Part shown: positions 1-10,521 of the stretch, piece after piece
How the letters are laid out: every line of letters starts with the position of its first letter
How positions within the stretch are numbered: the stretch's first letter is position 1
Source: Auanema rhodensis
Lineage: Eukaryota; Nematoda; Chromadorea; Rhabditida; Rhabditidae
Assembly: GCA_964057225.1 (NCBI GenBank)
Contig: OZ059897.1
Coordinates: 18,972,001 to 19,036,000 of the forward strand
Length of the DNA stretch: 64,000 nt
Direction: 5' to 3'
Notes under the pieces: generated by a model
The model's input: only the letters and a program-made list of their open reading frames with translations
Told to the model about the DNA's origin: nothing
The model's database searches: none
Position numbers and translations under genes: made by a program

Positions 1-103
1 GATCGACGCAGCTTAAAAATCCGCATCGAATGCACTATACTACATTGAAAAACGCTCAATACAAAAATTAGTTATGATCGTTTGAAAAATGATGCATTAG
101 TGT

Positions 104-131
104 ATGTTGAGTTTCCATGTACACTCAACAT
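104..131. repeat. 9-bp inverted repeat, 10-nt loop (recurs in every monomer)
   Basis: The arms atgttgagt (104-112) and actcaacat (123-131) are perfect reverse complements, separated by ttccatgtac. The element lies inside the box 76-150, which is almost invariant over 182 copies. Arm-breaking changes were noticed only in the copies at 54045 and 54747 (right arm, c to a) and at 60714 and 63171 (left arm, a to t). It could be a cruciform or hairpin in DNA, a stem in satellite transcripts, or a palindromic protein site. No bound protein is recognised. Confidence 0.85.
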
Positions 132-150
132 TGCTTCCAAAAACATTTTG

Positions 151-174
151 ACAAAAATTTTTTCGAAAAATTTC
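151..174. repeat. Imperfect A/T palindrome centred on TTCGAA (recurs in every monomer)
   Basis: An A5T6 run, a central CG (164-165) and A5T3 form a near-palindrome: six pairs out from the centre, then one extra T on the left, then further A/T pairing. A set of monomers (starting at 10873, 11575, 12979, 13681, 15436 and 17191) replaces the first T (offset 158) by G. Together with flanking A and T tracts, the site lies in a stretch likely to be intrinsically curved. The T6 run would also act as a Pol III terminator for a plus-strand Pol III transcript, but no Pol III promoter is visible. Confidence 0.6.
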
Positions 175-281
175 AAAATAATTTAGCAAAAAGTAGATGT
201 TTTTAGATTCCATTTTTCAAGGCAAAGACGATGGACAATGTTATTCAACGAAAAAATTAATTCTTCAGGGTGAAAATCGAG

Positions 282-303
282 GATATAAGTGTGAACTTAT
301 ATC
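282..303. repeat. 9-bp hairpin with GTGA tetraloop (recurs in every monomer)
   Basis: The arms gatataagt (282-290) and acttatatc (295-303) pair perfectly around the 4-nt loop gtga. In a plus-strand transcript the loop would be GUGA, which fits the stable GNRA tetraloop class. The element is in the conserved block and intact in nearly all copies. Exceptions noticed are in the copies at 33688 and 37900 (tatat to tacat), 43515 (a to t next to the loop) and 54747 (c to a). The low GC content of the stem makes stability as RNA moderate. Confidence 0.85.
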
Positions 304-320
304 AGTTGATATCTCGGTGC

Positions 321-371
321 ATTTTTAAGCTAGCGCAAATCTGATAACACAGATCGACGCAGCTTAAAAAT
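321..371. repeat. Nested dyad symmetry across the monomer junction (recurs in every monomer)
   Basis: The outer left arm atttttaagctagcg (321-335) pairs with cgcagcttaaaaat (358-371), 14 base pairs with a single bulged A at 332. Inside the 22-nt gap lies a second inverted repeat, atctg (339-343) and cagat (350-354), with a 6-nt loop. The two symmetries are nearly concentric, centred at 346 and 346.5. This could extrude as a cruciform or be bound by a dimeric protein. The structure sits in the most conserved part of the monomer and recurs every 351 bp. Exceptions seen: a t-to-a change in the left arm (copies at 7363, 7714, 8767, 9118, 52290), and a t-to-c change in the right arm (several copies from 52992 to 55098). 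Confidence 0.85.
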
Positions 372-1462
372 CCGCATCGAATGCACTATACTACATTAAG
401 AAACGCTTAATACAAGAATTAGTTATGATCGTTTGAAAAATGATGCATTAGTGTATGTTGAGTTTCCATGTACACTCAACATTGCTTCCAAAAACATTTT
501 GACAAAAATTTTTTCGAAAAATTTCAAAATAATTTAGCAAAAAGTAAATGTTTTTAGATTCCATTTTTCAAGGCAAAGACGATGGACAATGTTATTCAAC
601 GAAGAAATTAATTCTTCAGGGTGAAAATCGAGGATATAAGTGTGAACTTATATCAGTTGATATCTCGGTGCATTTTTAAGCTAGCGCAAATCTGATAACA
701 CAGATCGACGCAGCTTAAAAATCCGCATCGAATGCACTATACTACATTAAGAAACGCGTGATACAAAAATTAGTTATGATCGTTTGAAAAATGATGCATT
801 AGTGTATGTTGAGTTTCCATGTACACTCAACATTGCTTCCAAAAACATTTTGACAAAAATTTTTTCGAAAAATTTCGAAATAATTTAGCAAAAAGTAGAT
901 GTTTTTAGATTCCTTTTTTCAAGGCAAAGACGATGGACAATGTTATTCAACGAAAAAATTATTTCTTCAGGGTGAAAATCGAGGATATAAGTGTGAACTT
1001 ATATCAGTTGATATCTCGGTGCATTTTTAAGCTAGCGCAAATCTGATAACACAGATCGACGCAGCTTAAAAATCCGCATCGAATGCACTATACTACATTG
1101 AGAAACGCTTAATACAAAAATTAGTTATGATCGTTTGAAAAATGATGCATTAGTGTATGTTGAGTTTCCATGTACACTCAACATTGCTTCCAAAAACATT
1201 TTGACAAAAATTTTTTCGAAAAATTTCAAAATAATTTAGCGAAAAGTAGATGTTTTTAGATTCCATTTTTCAAGGCAAAGACGATGGACAATGTTATTCA
1301 ACGAAAAAATTAATTCTTCAGGGTAAAAATCGAGGATATAAGTGTGAACTTATATCAGTTGATATCTCGGTGCATTTTTAAGCTAGCGCAAATCTGATAA
1401 CACAGATCGACGCAGCTTAAAAATCCGCATCGAATGCACTATACTACATTGAGAAACGCTTA

Positions 1463-4400
1463 ATACAAAAATTAGTTATGATCGTTTGAAAAATGATGCA
1501 TTAGTGTATGTTGAGTTTCCATGTACACTCAACATTGCTTCCAAAAACATTTTGACAAAAATTTTTTCGAAAAATTTCAAAATAATTTAGCAAAAAGTAG
1601 ATGTTTTTAGATTCCATTTTTCAAGGCAAAGACGATGGACAATGTTATTCAACGAAAAAATTAATTCTTCAGGGTGAAAATCGAGGATATAAGTGTGAAC
1701 TTATATCAGTTGATATCTCGGTGCATTTTTAAGCTAGCGCAAATCTGATAACACAGATCGACGCAGCTTAAAAATCCGCATCGAATGCACTATACTACAT
1801 TGAAAAACGCTCAATACAAAAATTAGTTATGATCGTTTGAAAAATGATGCATTAGTGTATGTTGAGTTTCCATGTACACTCAACATTGCTTCCAAAAACA
1901 TTTTGACAAAAATTTTTTCGAAAAATTTCAAAATAATTTAGCAAAAAGTAGATGTTTTTAGATTCCATTTTTCAAGGCAAAGACGATGGACAATGTTATT
2001 CAACGAAAAAATTAATTCTTCAGGGTGAAAATCGAGGATATAAGTGTGAACTTATATCAGTTGATATCTCGGTGCATTTTTAAGCTAGCGCAAATCTGAT
2101 AACACAGATCGACGCAGCTTAAAAATCCGCATCGAATGCACTATACTACATTAAGAAACGCTTAATACAAGAATTAGTTATGATCGTTTGAAAAATGATG
2201 CATTAGTGTATGTTGAGTTTCCATGTACACTCAACATTGCTTCCAAAAACATTTTGACAAAAATTTTTTCGAAAAATTTCAAAATAATTTAGCAAAAAGT
2301 AAATGTTTTTAGATTCCATTTTTCAAGGCAAAGACGATGGACAATGTTATTCAACGAAGAAATTAATTCTTCAGGGTGAAAATCGAGGATATAAGTGTGA
2401 ACTTATATCAGTTGATATCTCGGTGCATTTTTAAGCTAGCGCAAATCTGATAACACAGATCGACGCAGCTTAAAAATCCGCATCGAATGCACTATACTAC
2501 ATTGAGAAACGCGTGATACAAAAATTAGTTATGATCGTTTGAAAAATGATGCATTAGTGTATGTTGAGTTTCCATGTACACTCAACATTGCTTCCAAAAA
2601 CATTTTGACAAAAATTTTTTCGAAAAATTTCAAAATAATTTAGCAAAAAGTAGATGTTTTTAGATTCCATTTTTCAAGGCAAAGACGATGGACAATGTTA
2701 TTCAACGAAAAAATTAATTCTTCAGGGTGAAAATCGAGGATATAAGTGTGAACTTATATCAGTTGATATCTCGGTGCATTTTTAAGCTAGCGCAAATCTG
2801 ATAACACAGATCGACGCAGCTTAAAAATCCGCATCGAATGCACTATACTACATTGAAAAACGCTCAATACAAAAATTAGTTATGATCGTTTGAAAAATGA
2901 TGCATTAGTGTATGTTGAGTTTCCATGTACACTCAACATTGCTTCCAAAAACATTTTGACAAAAATTTTTTCGAAAAATTTCAAAATAATTTAGCAAAAA
3001 GTAGATGTTTTTAGATTCCATTTTTCAAGGCAAAGACGATGGACAATGTTATTCAACGAAAAAATTAATTCTTCAGGGTGAAAATCGAGGATATAAGTGT
3101 GAACTTATATCAGTTGATATCTCGGTGCATTTTTAAGCTAGCGCAAATCTGATAACACAGATCGACGCAGCTTAAAAATCCGCATCGAATGCACTATACT
3201 ACATTAAGAAACGCTTAATACAAGAATTAGTTATGATCGTTTGAAAAATGATGCATTAGTGTATGTTGAGTTTCCATGTACACTCAACATTGCTTCCAAA
3301 AACATTTTGACAAAAATTTTTTCGAAAAATTTCAAAATAATTTAGCAAAAAGTAAATGTTTTTAGATTCCATTTTTCAAGGCAAAGACGATGGACAATGT
3401 TATTCAACGAAGAAATTAATTCTTCAGGGTGAAAATCGAGGATATAAGTGTGAACTTATATCAGTTGATATCTCGGTGCATTTTTAAGCTAGCGCAAATC
3501 TGATAACACAGATCGACGCAGCTTAAAAATCCGCATCGAATGCACTATACTACATTGAGAAACGCGTGATACAAAAATTAGTTATGATCGTTTGAAAAAT
3601 GATGCATTAGTGTATGTTGAGTTTCCATGTACACTCAACATTGCTTCCAAAAACATTTTGACAAAAATTTTTTCGAAAAATTTCAAAATAATTTAGCAAA
3701 AAGTAGATGTTTTTAGATTCCATTTTTCAAGGCAAAGACGATGGACAATGTTATTCAACGAAAAAATTAATTCTTCAGGGTGAAAATCGAGGATATAAGT
3801 GTGAACTTATATCAGTTGATATCTCGGTGCATTTTTAAGCTAGCGCAAATCTGATAACACAGATCGACGCAGCTTAAAAATCCGCATCGAATGCACTATA
3901 CTACATTGAAAAACGCTCAATACAAAAATTAGTTATGATCGTTTGAAAAATGATGCATTAGTGTATGTTGAGTTTCCATGTACACTCAACATTGCTTCCA
4001 AAAACATTTTGACAAAAATTTTTTCGAAAAATTTCAAAATAATTTAGCAAAAAGTAGATGTTTTTAGATTCCATTTTTCAAGGCAAAGACGATGGACAAT
4101 GTTATTCAACGAAAAAATTAATTCTTCAGGGTGAAAATCGAGGATATAAGTGTGAACTTATATCAGTTGATATCTCGGTGCATTTTTAAGCTAGCGCAAA
4201 TCTGATAACACAGATCGACGCAGCTTAAAAATCCGCATCGAATGCACTATACTACATTAAGAAACGCTTAATACAAGAATTAGTTATGATCGTTTGAAAA
4301 ATGATGCATTAGTGTATGTTGAGTTTCCATGTACACTCAACATTGCTTCCAAAAACATTTTGACAAAAATTTTTTCGAAAAATTTCAAAATAATTTAGCA

Positions 4401-4609
4401 AAAAGTAAATGTTTTTAGATTCCATTTTTCAAGGCAAAGACGATGGACAATGTTATTCAACGAAGAAATTAATTCTTCAGGGTGAAAATCGAGGATATAA
4501 GTGTGAACTTATATCAGTTGATATCTCGGTGCATTTTTAAGCTAGCGCAAATCTGATAACACAGATCGACGCAGCTTAAAAATCCGCATCGAATGCACTA
4601 TACTACATT
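1463..4609 (+). repeat. Trimer HOR, 1053-bp period, about three copies
   Basis: Monomer types repeat as A-B-F. A has gaaaaacgctcaatac. B has cgcttaatacaagaatt with gtaaatg and gaagaaatt. F has gagaaacgcgtgatac. By diagnostic sites, 1463-3556 is the same as 2516-4609, a 1053-bp shift. The left limit is offset 58 of the monomer at 1405. The right limit is offset 47 of the monomer at 4564, where an A-B-C combination (C: attaagaaacgcgtg, offsets 175 G, 212 T, 260 T) replaces F. The window opens with A-B-C as well (1-1053), so A-B is the older core unit here. Confidence 0.85.
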
Positions 4610-5666
4610 AAGAAACGCGTGATACAAAAATTAGTTATGATCGTTTGAAAAATGATGCATTAGTGTATGTTGAGTTTCCATGTACACTCAACATTGCTTC
4701 CAAAAACATTTTGACAAAAATTTTTTCGAAAAATTTCGAAATAATTTAGCAAAAAGTAGATGTTTTTAGATTCCTTTTTTCAAGGCAAAGACGATGGACA
4801 ATGTTATTCAACGAAAAAATTATTTCTTCAGGGTGAAAATCGAGGATATAAGTGTGAACTTATATCAGTTGATATCTCGGTGCATTTTTAAGCTAGCGCA
4901 AATCTGATAACACAGATCGACGCAGCTTAAAAATCCGCATCGAATGCACTATACTACATTGAGAAACGCTTAATACAAAAATTAGTTATGATCGTTTGAA
5001 AAATGATGCATTAGTGTATGTTGAGTTTCCATGTACACTCAACATTGCTTCCAAAAACATTTTGACAAAAATTTTTTCGAAAAATTTCAAAATAATTTAG
5101 CAAAAAGTAAATGTTTTTAGATTCCATTTTTCAAGGCAAAGACGATGGACAATGTTATTCAACGAAAAAATTAATTCTTCAGGGTGAAAATCGAGGATAT
5201 AAGTGTGAACTTATATCAGTTGATATCTGCATTTTTAAGCTAGCGCAAATCTGATAACACAGATCGACGCAGCTTAAAAATCCGGATCGAATGCACTATA
5301 CTACATTAAGAAACACTTGATACAAAAATAGTTATGATCGTTTAAAAAATGATGCATTAGTGTATGTTGAGTTTCCATGTACACTCAACATTGCTTCCAA
5401 AAACATTTTGACAAAAATTTTTTCGAAAAATTTCAAAATAATTTAGCAAAAAGTAGATGTTTTTAGATTCCATTTTTCAAGGCAAAGACGATGGACAATG
5501 TTATTCAACGAAAAAATTAATTCTTCAGGGTGAAAATCGAGGATATAAGTGTGAACTTATATCAGTTGATATCTCGGTGCATTTTTAAGCTAGCGCAAAT
5601 CTGATAACACAGATCGACGCAGCTTAAAAATCCGCATCGAATGCACTATACTACATTGAGAAACGC
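4466..5666 (+). repeat. Duplicated 1.2-kb block, copy 1, with 4-bp and 1-bp deletions
   Basis: Copy 1 of a block repeated at 6216-7417. It contains the C-type monomer at 4564, the monomer at 4915 that lacks cggt (deletion between 5228 and 5229), and the monomer at 5262 with ccggatcg and gtttaaaaaatg. Copy 1 alone also lacks one T in its aaaaattag motif near 5329, so that deletion is younger than the duplication or was repaired in the other copy. Confidence 0.85.
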
Positions 5667-6215
5667 GTGATACAAAAATTAGTTATGATCGTTTGAAAAA
5701 TGATGCATTAGTGTATGTTGAGTTTCCATGTACACTCAACATTGCTTCCAAAAACATTTTGACAAAAATTTTTTCGAAAAATTTCAAAATAATTTAGCAA
5801 AAAGTAGATGTTTTTAGATTCCATTTTTCAAGGCAAAGACGATGGACAATGTTATTCAACGAAAAAATTAATTCTTCAGGGTGAAAATCGAGGATATAAG
5901 TGTGAACTTATATCAGTTGATATCTCGGTGCATTTTTAAGCTAGCGCAAATCTGATAACACAGATCGACGCAGCTTAAAAATCCGCATCGAATGCACTAT
6001 ACTACATTAAGAAACGCTTGATACAAGAATTAGTTATGATCGTTTGAAAAATGATGCATTAGTGTATGTTGAGTTTCCATGTACACTCAACATTGCTTCC
6101 AAAAACATTTTGACAAAAATTTTTTCGAAAAATTTCAAAATAATTTAGCAAAAAGTAAATGTTTTTAGATTCCATTTTTCAAGGCAAAGACGATGGACAA
6201 TGTTATTCAACGAAA

Positions 6216-7417
6216 AAATTAATTCTTCAGGGTGAAAATCGAGGATATAAGTGTGAACTTATATCAGTTGATATCTCGGTGCATTTTTAAGCTAGCGCAA
6301 ATCTGATAACACAGATCGACGCAGCTTAAAAATCCGCATCGAATGCACTATACTACATTAAGAAACGCGTGATACAAAAATTAGTTATGATCGTTTGAAA
6401 AATGATGCATTAGTGTATGTTGAGTTTCCATGTACACTCAACATTGCTTCCAAAAACATTTTGACAAAAATTTTTTCGAAAAATTTCGAAATAATTTAGC
6501 AAAAAGTAGATGTTTTTAGATTCCTTTTTTCAAGGCAAAGACGATGGACAATGTTATTCAACGAAAAAATTATTTCTTCAGGGTGAAAATCGAGGATATA
6601 AGTGTGAACTTATATCAGTTGATATCTCGGTGCATTTTTAAGCTAGCGCAAATCTGATAACACAGATCGACGCAGCTTAAAAATCCGCATCGAATGCACT
6701 ATACTACATTGAGAAACGCTTAATACAAAAATTAGTTATGATCGTTTGAAAAATGATGCATTAGTGTATGTTGAGTTTCCATGTACACTCAACATTGCTT
6801 CCAAAAACATTTTGACAAAAATTTTTTCGAAAAATTTCAAAATAATTTAGCAAAAAGTAAATGTTTTTAGATTCCATTTTTCAAGGCAAAGACGATGGAC
6901 AATGTTATTCAACGAAAAAATTAATTCTTCAGGGTGAAAATCGAGGATATAAGTGTGAACTTATATCAGTTGATATCTGCATTTTTAAGCTAGCGCAAAT
7001 CTGATAACACAGATCGACGCAGCTTAAAAATCCGGATCGAATGCACTATACTACATTAAGAAACACTTGATACAAAAATTAGTTATGATCGTTTAAAAAA
7101 TGATGCATTAGTGTATGTTGAGTTTCCATGTACACTCAACATTGCTTCCAAAAACATTTTGACAAAAATTTTTTCGAAAAATTTCAAAATAATTTAGCAA
7201 AAAGTAGATGTTTTTAGATTCCATTTTTCAAGGCAAAGACGATGGACAATGTTATTCAACGAAAAAATTAATTCTTCAGGGTGAAAATCGAGGATATAAG
7301 TGTGAACTTATATCAGTTGATATCTCGGTGCATTTTTAAGCTAGCGCAAATCTGATAACACAGATCGACGCAGCTTAAAAATCCGCATCGAATGCACTAT
7401 ACTACATTGAGAAACGC
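6216..7417 (+). repeat. Duplicated 1.2-kb block, copy 2, with the same 4-bp deletion
   Basis: It matches 4466-5666 at every diagnostic site, including the loss of cggt between 6978 and 6979, and keeps the T that copy 1 lost. The two copies are 1750 bp apart, five monomers minus five deleted bases. The shared rare deletion shows common descent rather than independent events. Confidence 0.85.
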
Positions 7418-10400
7418 TTAATACAAAAATTAGTTATGATCGTTTGAAAAATGATGCATTAGTGTATGTTGAGTTTCCATGTACACTCAACATTGCTTCC
7501 AAAAACATTTTGACAAAAATTTTTTCGAAAAATTTCAAAATAATTTAGCAAAAAATAGATGTTTTTAGATTCCATTTTTCAAGGCAAAAACGATGGACAA
7601 TGTTATTCAACGAAGAAATTAATTCTTCAGGGTGAAAATCGAGGATATAAGTGTGAACTTATATCAGTTGATATCTCGGTGCATTTTAAAGCTAGCGCAA
7701 ATCTGATAACACAGATCGACGCAGCTTAAAAATCCGCATCGAATGCACTATACTACATTGAGAAACGCTTAATACAAAAATTAGTTATGATCGTTTGAAA
7801 AATGATGCATTAGTGTATGTTGAGTTTCCATGTACACTCAACATTGCTTCCAAAAACATTTTGACAAAAATTTTTTCGAAAAATTTCGAAATAATTTAGC
7901 GAAAAGTAGATGTTTTTAGATTCCATTTTTCAAGGCAAAGACGATGGACAATGTTATTCAACGAAAAAATTAATTCTTCAGGGTGAAAATCGAGGATATA
8001 AGTGTGAACTTATATCAGTTGATATCTCGGTGCATTTTAAAGCTAGCGCAAATCTGATAACACAGATCGACGCAGCTTAAAAATCCGCATCGAATGCACT
8101 ATACTACATTGAGAAACGCTTAATACAAAAATTAGTTATGATCGTTTAAAAAATGATGCATTAGTGTATGTTGAGTTTCCATGTACACTCAACATTGCTT
8201 CCAAAAACATTTTGACAAAAATTTTTTCGAAAAATTTCGAAATAATTTAGCGAAAAGTAGATGTTTTTAGATTCCATTTTTCAAGGCAAAGACGATGGAC
8301 AATGTTATTCAACGAAAAAATTAATTCTTCAGGGTGAAAATCGAGGATATAAGTGTGAACTTATATCAGTTGATATCTCGGTGCATTTTTAAGCTAGCGC
8401 AAATCTGATAACACAGATCGACGCAGCTTAAAAATCCGCATCGAATGCACTATACTACATTGAGAAACGCTTAATACAAAAATTAGTTATGATCGTTTGA
8501 AAAATGATGCATTAGTGTATGTTGAGTTTCCATGTACACTCAACATTGCTTCCAAAAACATTTTGACAAAAATTTTTTCGAAAAATTTCGAAATAATTTA
8601 GCGAAAAGTAGATGTTTTTAGATTCCATTTTTCAAGGCAAAGACGATGGACAATGTTATTCAACGAAAAAATTAATTCTTCAGGGTGAAAATCGAGGATA
8701 TAAGTGTGAACTTATATCAGTTGATATCTCGGTGCATTTTTAAGCTAGCGCAAATCTGATAACACAGATCGACGCAGCTTAAAAATCCGCATCGAATGCA
8801 CTATACTACATTGAGAAACGCTTAATACAAAAATTAGTTATGATCGTTTGAAAAATGATGCATTAGTGTATGTTGAGTTTCCATGTACACTCAACATTGC
8901 TTCCAAAAACATTTTGACAAAAATTTTTTCGAAAAATTTCAAAATAATTTAGCAAAAAATAGATGTTTTTAGATTCCATTTTTCAAGGCAAAGACGATGG
9001 ACAATGTTATTCAACGAAAAAATTAATTCTTCAGGGTGAAAATCGAGGATATAAGTGTGAACTTATATCAGTTGATATCTCGGTGCATTTTAAAGCTAGC
9101 GCAAATCTGATAACACAGATCGACGCAGCTTAAAAATCCGCATCGAATGCACTATACTACATTGAGAAACGCTTAATACAAAAATTAGTTATGATCGTTT
9201 GAAAAATGATGCATTAGTGTATGTTGAGTTTCCATGTACACTCAACATTGCTTCCAAAAACATTTTGACAAAAATTTTTTCGAAAAATTTCAAAATAATT
9301 TAGCAAAAAATAGATGTTTTTAGATTCCATTTTTCAAGGCAAAGACGATGGACAATGTTATTCAACGAAAAAATTAATTCTTCAGGGTGAAAATCGAGGA
9401 TATAAGTGTGAACTTATATCAGTTGATATCTCGGTGCATTTTAAAGCTAGCGCAAATCTGATAACACAGATCGACGCAGCTTAAAAATCCGCATCGAATG
9501 CACTATACTACATTGAGAAACGCTTAATACAAAAATTAGTTATGATCGTTTAAAAAATGATGCATTAGTGTATGTTGAGTTTCCATGTACACTCAACATT
9601 GCTTCCAAAAACATTTTGACAAAAATTTTTTCGAAAAATTTCGAAATAATTTAGCGAAAAGTAGATGTTTTTAGATTCCATTTTTCAAGGCAAAGACGAT
9701 GGACAATGTTATTCAACGAAAAAATTAATTCTTCAGGGTGAAAATCGAGGATATAAGTGTGAACTTATATCAGTTGATATCTCGGTGCATTTTTAAGCTA
9801 GCGCAAATCTGATAACACAGATCGACGCAGCTTAAAAATCCGCATCGAATGCACTATACTACATTGAGAAACGCTTAATACAAAAATTAGTTATGATCGT
9901 TTGAAAAATGATGCATTAGTGTATGTTGAGTTTCCATGTACACTCAACATTGCTTCCAAAAACATTTTGACAAAAATTTTTTCGAAAAATTTCGAAATAA
10001 TTTAGCGAAAAGTAGATGTTTTTAGATTCCATTTTTCAAGGCAAAGACGATGGACAATGTTATTCAACGAAAAAATTAATTCTTCAGGGTGAAAATCTAG
10101 GATATAAGTGTGAACTTATATCAGTTGATATCTCGGTGCATTTTTAAGCTAGCGCAAATCTGATAACACAGATCGACGCAGCTTAAAAATCCGCATCGAA
10201 TGCACTATACTACATTGAGAAACGCTTAATACAAAAATTAGTTATGATCGTTTGAAAAATGATGCATTAGTGTATGTTGAGTTTCCATGTACACTCAACA
10301 TTGCTTCCAAAAACATTTTGACAAAAATTTTTTCGAAAAATTTCAAAATAATTTAGCAAAAAATAGATGTTTTTAGATTCCATTTTTCAAGGCAAAGACG

Positions 10401-10521
10401 ATGGACAATGTTATTCAACGAAAAAATTAATTCTTCAGGGTGAAAATCGAGGATATAAGTGTGAACTTATATCAGTTGATATCTCGGTGCATTTTTAAGC
10501 TAGCGCAAATCTGATAACACA
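7363..10521 (+). repeat. Tetramer-like HOR block, 1404-bp spacing
   Basis: Nine monomers, all with gagaaacgcttaatac in variable box 1. They alternate between a form with aaaaaatagatg (offset 193 A) and a form with ttcgaaataatttagcg (offsets 175 and 188 G). Four copies, at 7363, 7714, 8767 and 9118, carry cattttaaagc in the left dyad arm. Monomers at 8065, 8416 and 8767 correspond to those at 9469, 9820 and 10171, a four-monomer shift, with small differences (a t for g near 10098; loss of the taaagc change in the last). Confidence 0.7.

Larger units (their letters stand above)
1..351 (+). repeat. Representative satellite monomer (monomer 1) with internal map
   Basis: This copy serves as the coordinate reference. 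It has 110 G+C of 351 and 12 CpG dinucleotides. In order it holds the right arm of the junction dyad (7-20), variable box 1 (46-67), a conserved box (76-150) containing a hairpin (104-131), an imperfect A/T palindrome around TTCGAA (151-174), a variable stretch (158-260), a GTGA-loop hairpin (282-303) and the left part of the junction dyad (321-351). GATC sites are at 1 and 77, ATGCAT at 92, GATATC at 308 and GCTAGC at 329. Monomer 1 carries the gaaaaacgctcaatac form of variable box 1. Stop codons close every frame, so no gene is present. The start phase is arbitrary because the repeat is circularly permutable. Confidence 0.95.

Noticed and set aside
1-4. Window begins exactly at a GATC site
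   Set aside because: GATC occurs at least twice per monomer, so this has roughly a 1 in 175 chance. It could reflect fragment-based contig breaking, but nothing else supports that.
158-163. T6 run as a Pol III terminator of a small RNA gene
   Set aside because: No A box or B box is visible upstream. Runs of this length are expected in 31% G+C DNA.
158-174. CENP-B box (pattern TTCGnnnnAnnCGGG)
   Set aside because: TTCG at 162-165 is followed by the A at the right distance, but the CGGG part reads tcaa. No better match was seen on either strand.
283-289. TATA-box-like atataag in each monomer as a promoter
   Set aside because: It is part of the perfect hairpin arm in an AT-rich sequence and has no initiator or other core element that I can identify. 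Transcription is possible but not supported by sequence alone.
1-351. Monomer as an internal dimer of two about 175-bp halves
   Set aside because: Comparing the two halves by eye gave no direct similarity beyond A/T runs. The only internal relation found is the inverted one at the junction.
339-355. Hammerhead ribozyme core at ctgataa (341-347)
   Set aside because: Satellites sometimes encode hammerheads, but the core needs CUGANGA and this has A in place of the second G. The required GAAA and three-stem layout is not found around it.
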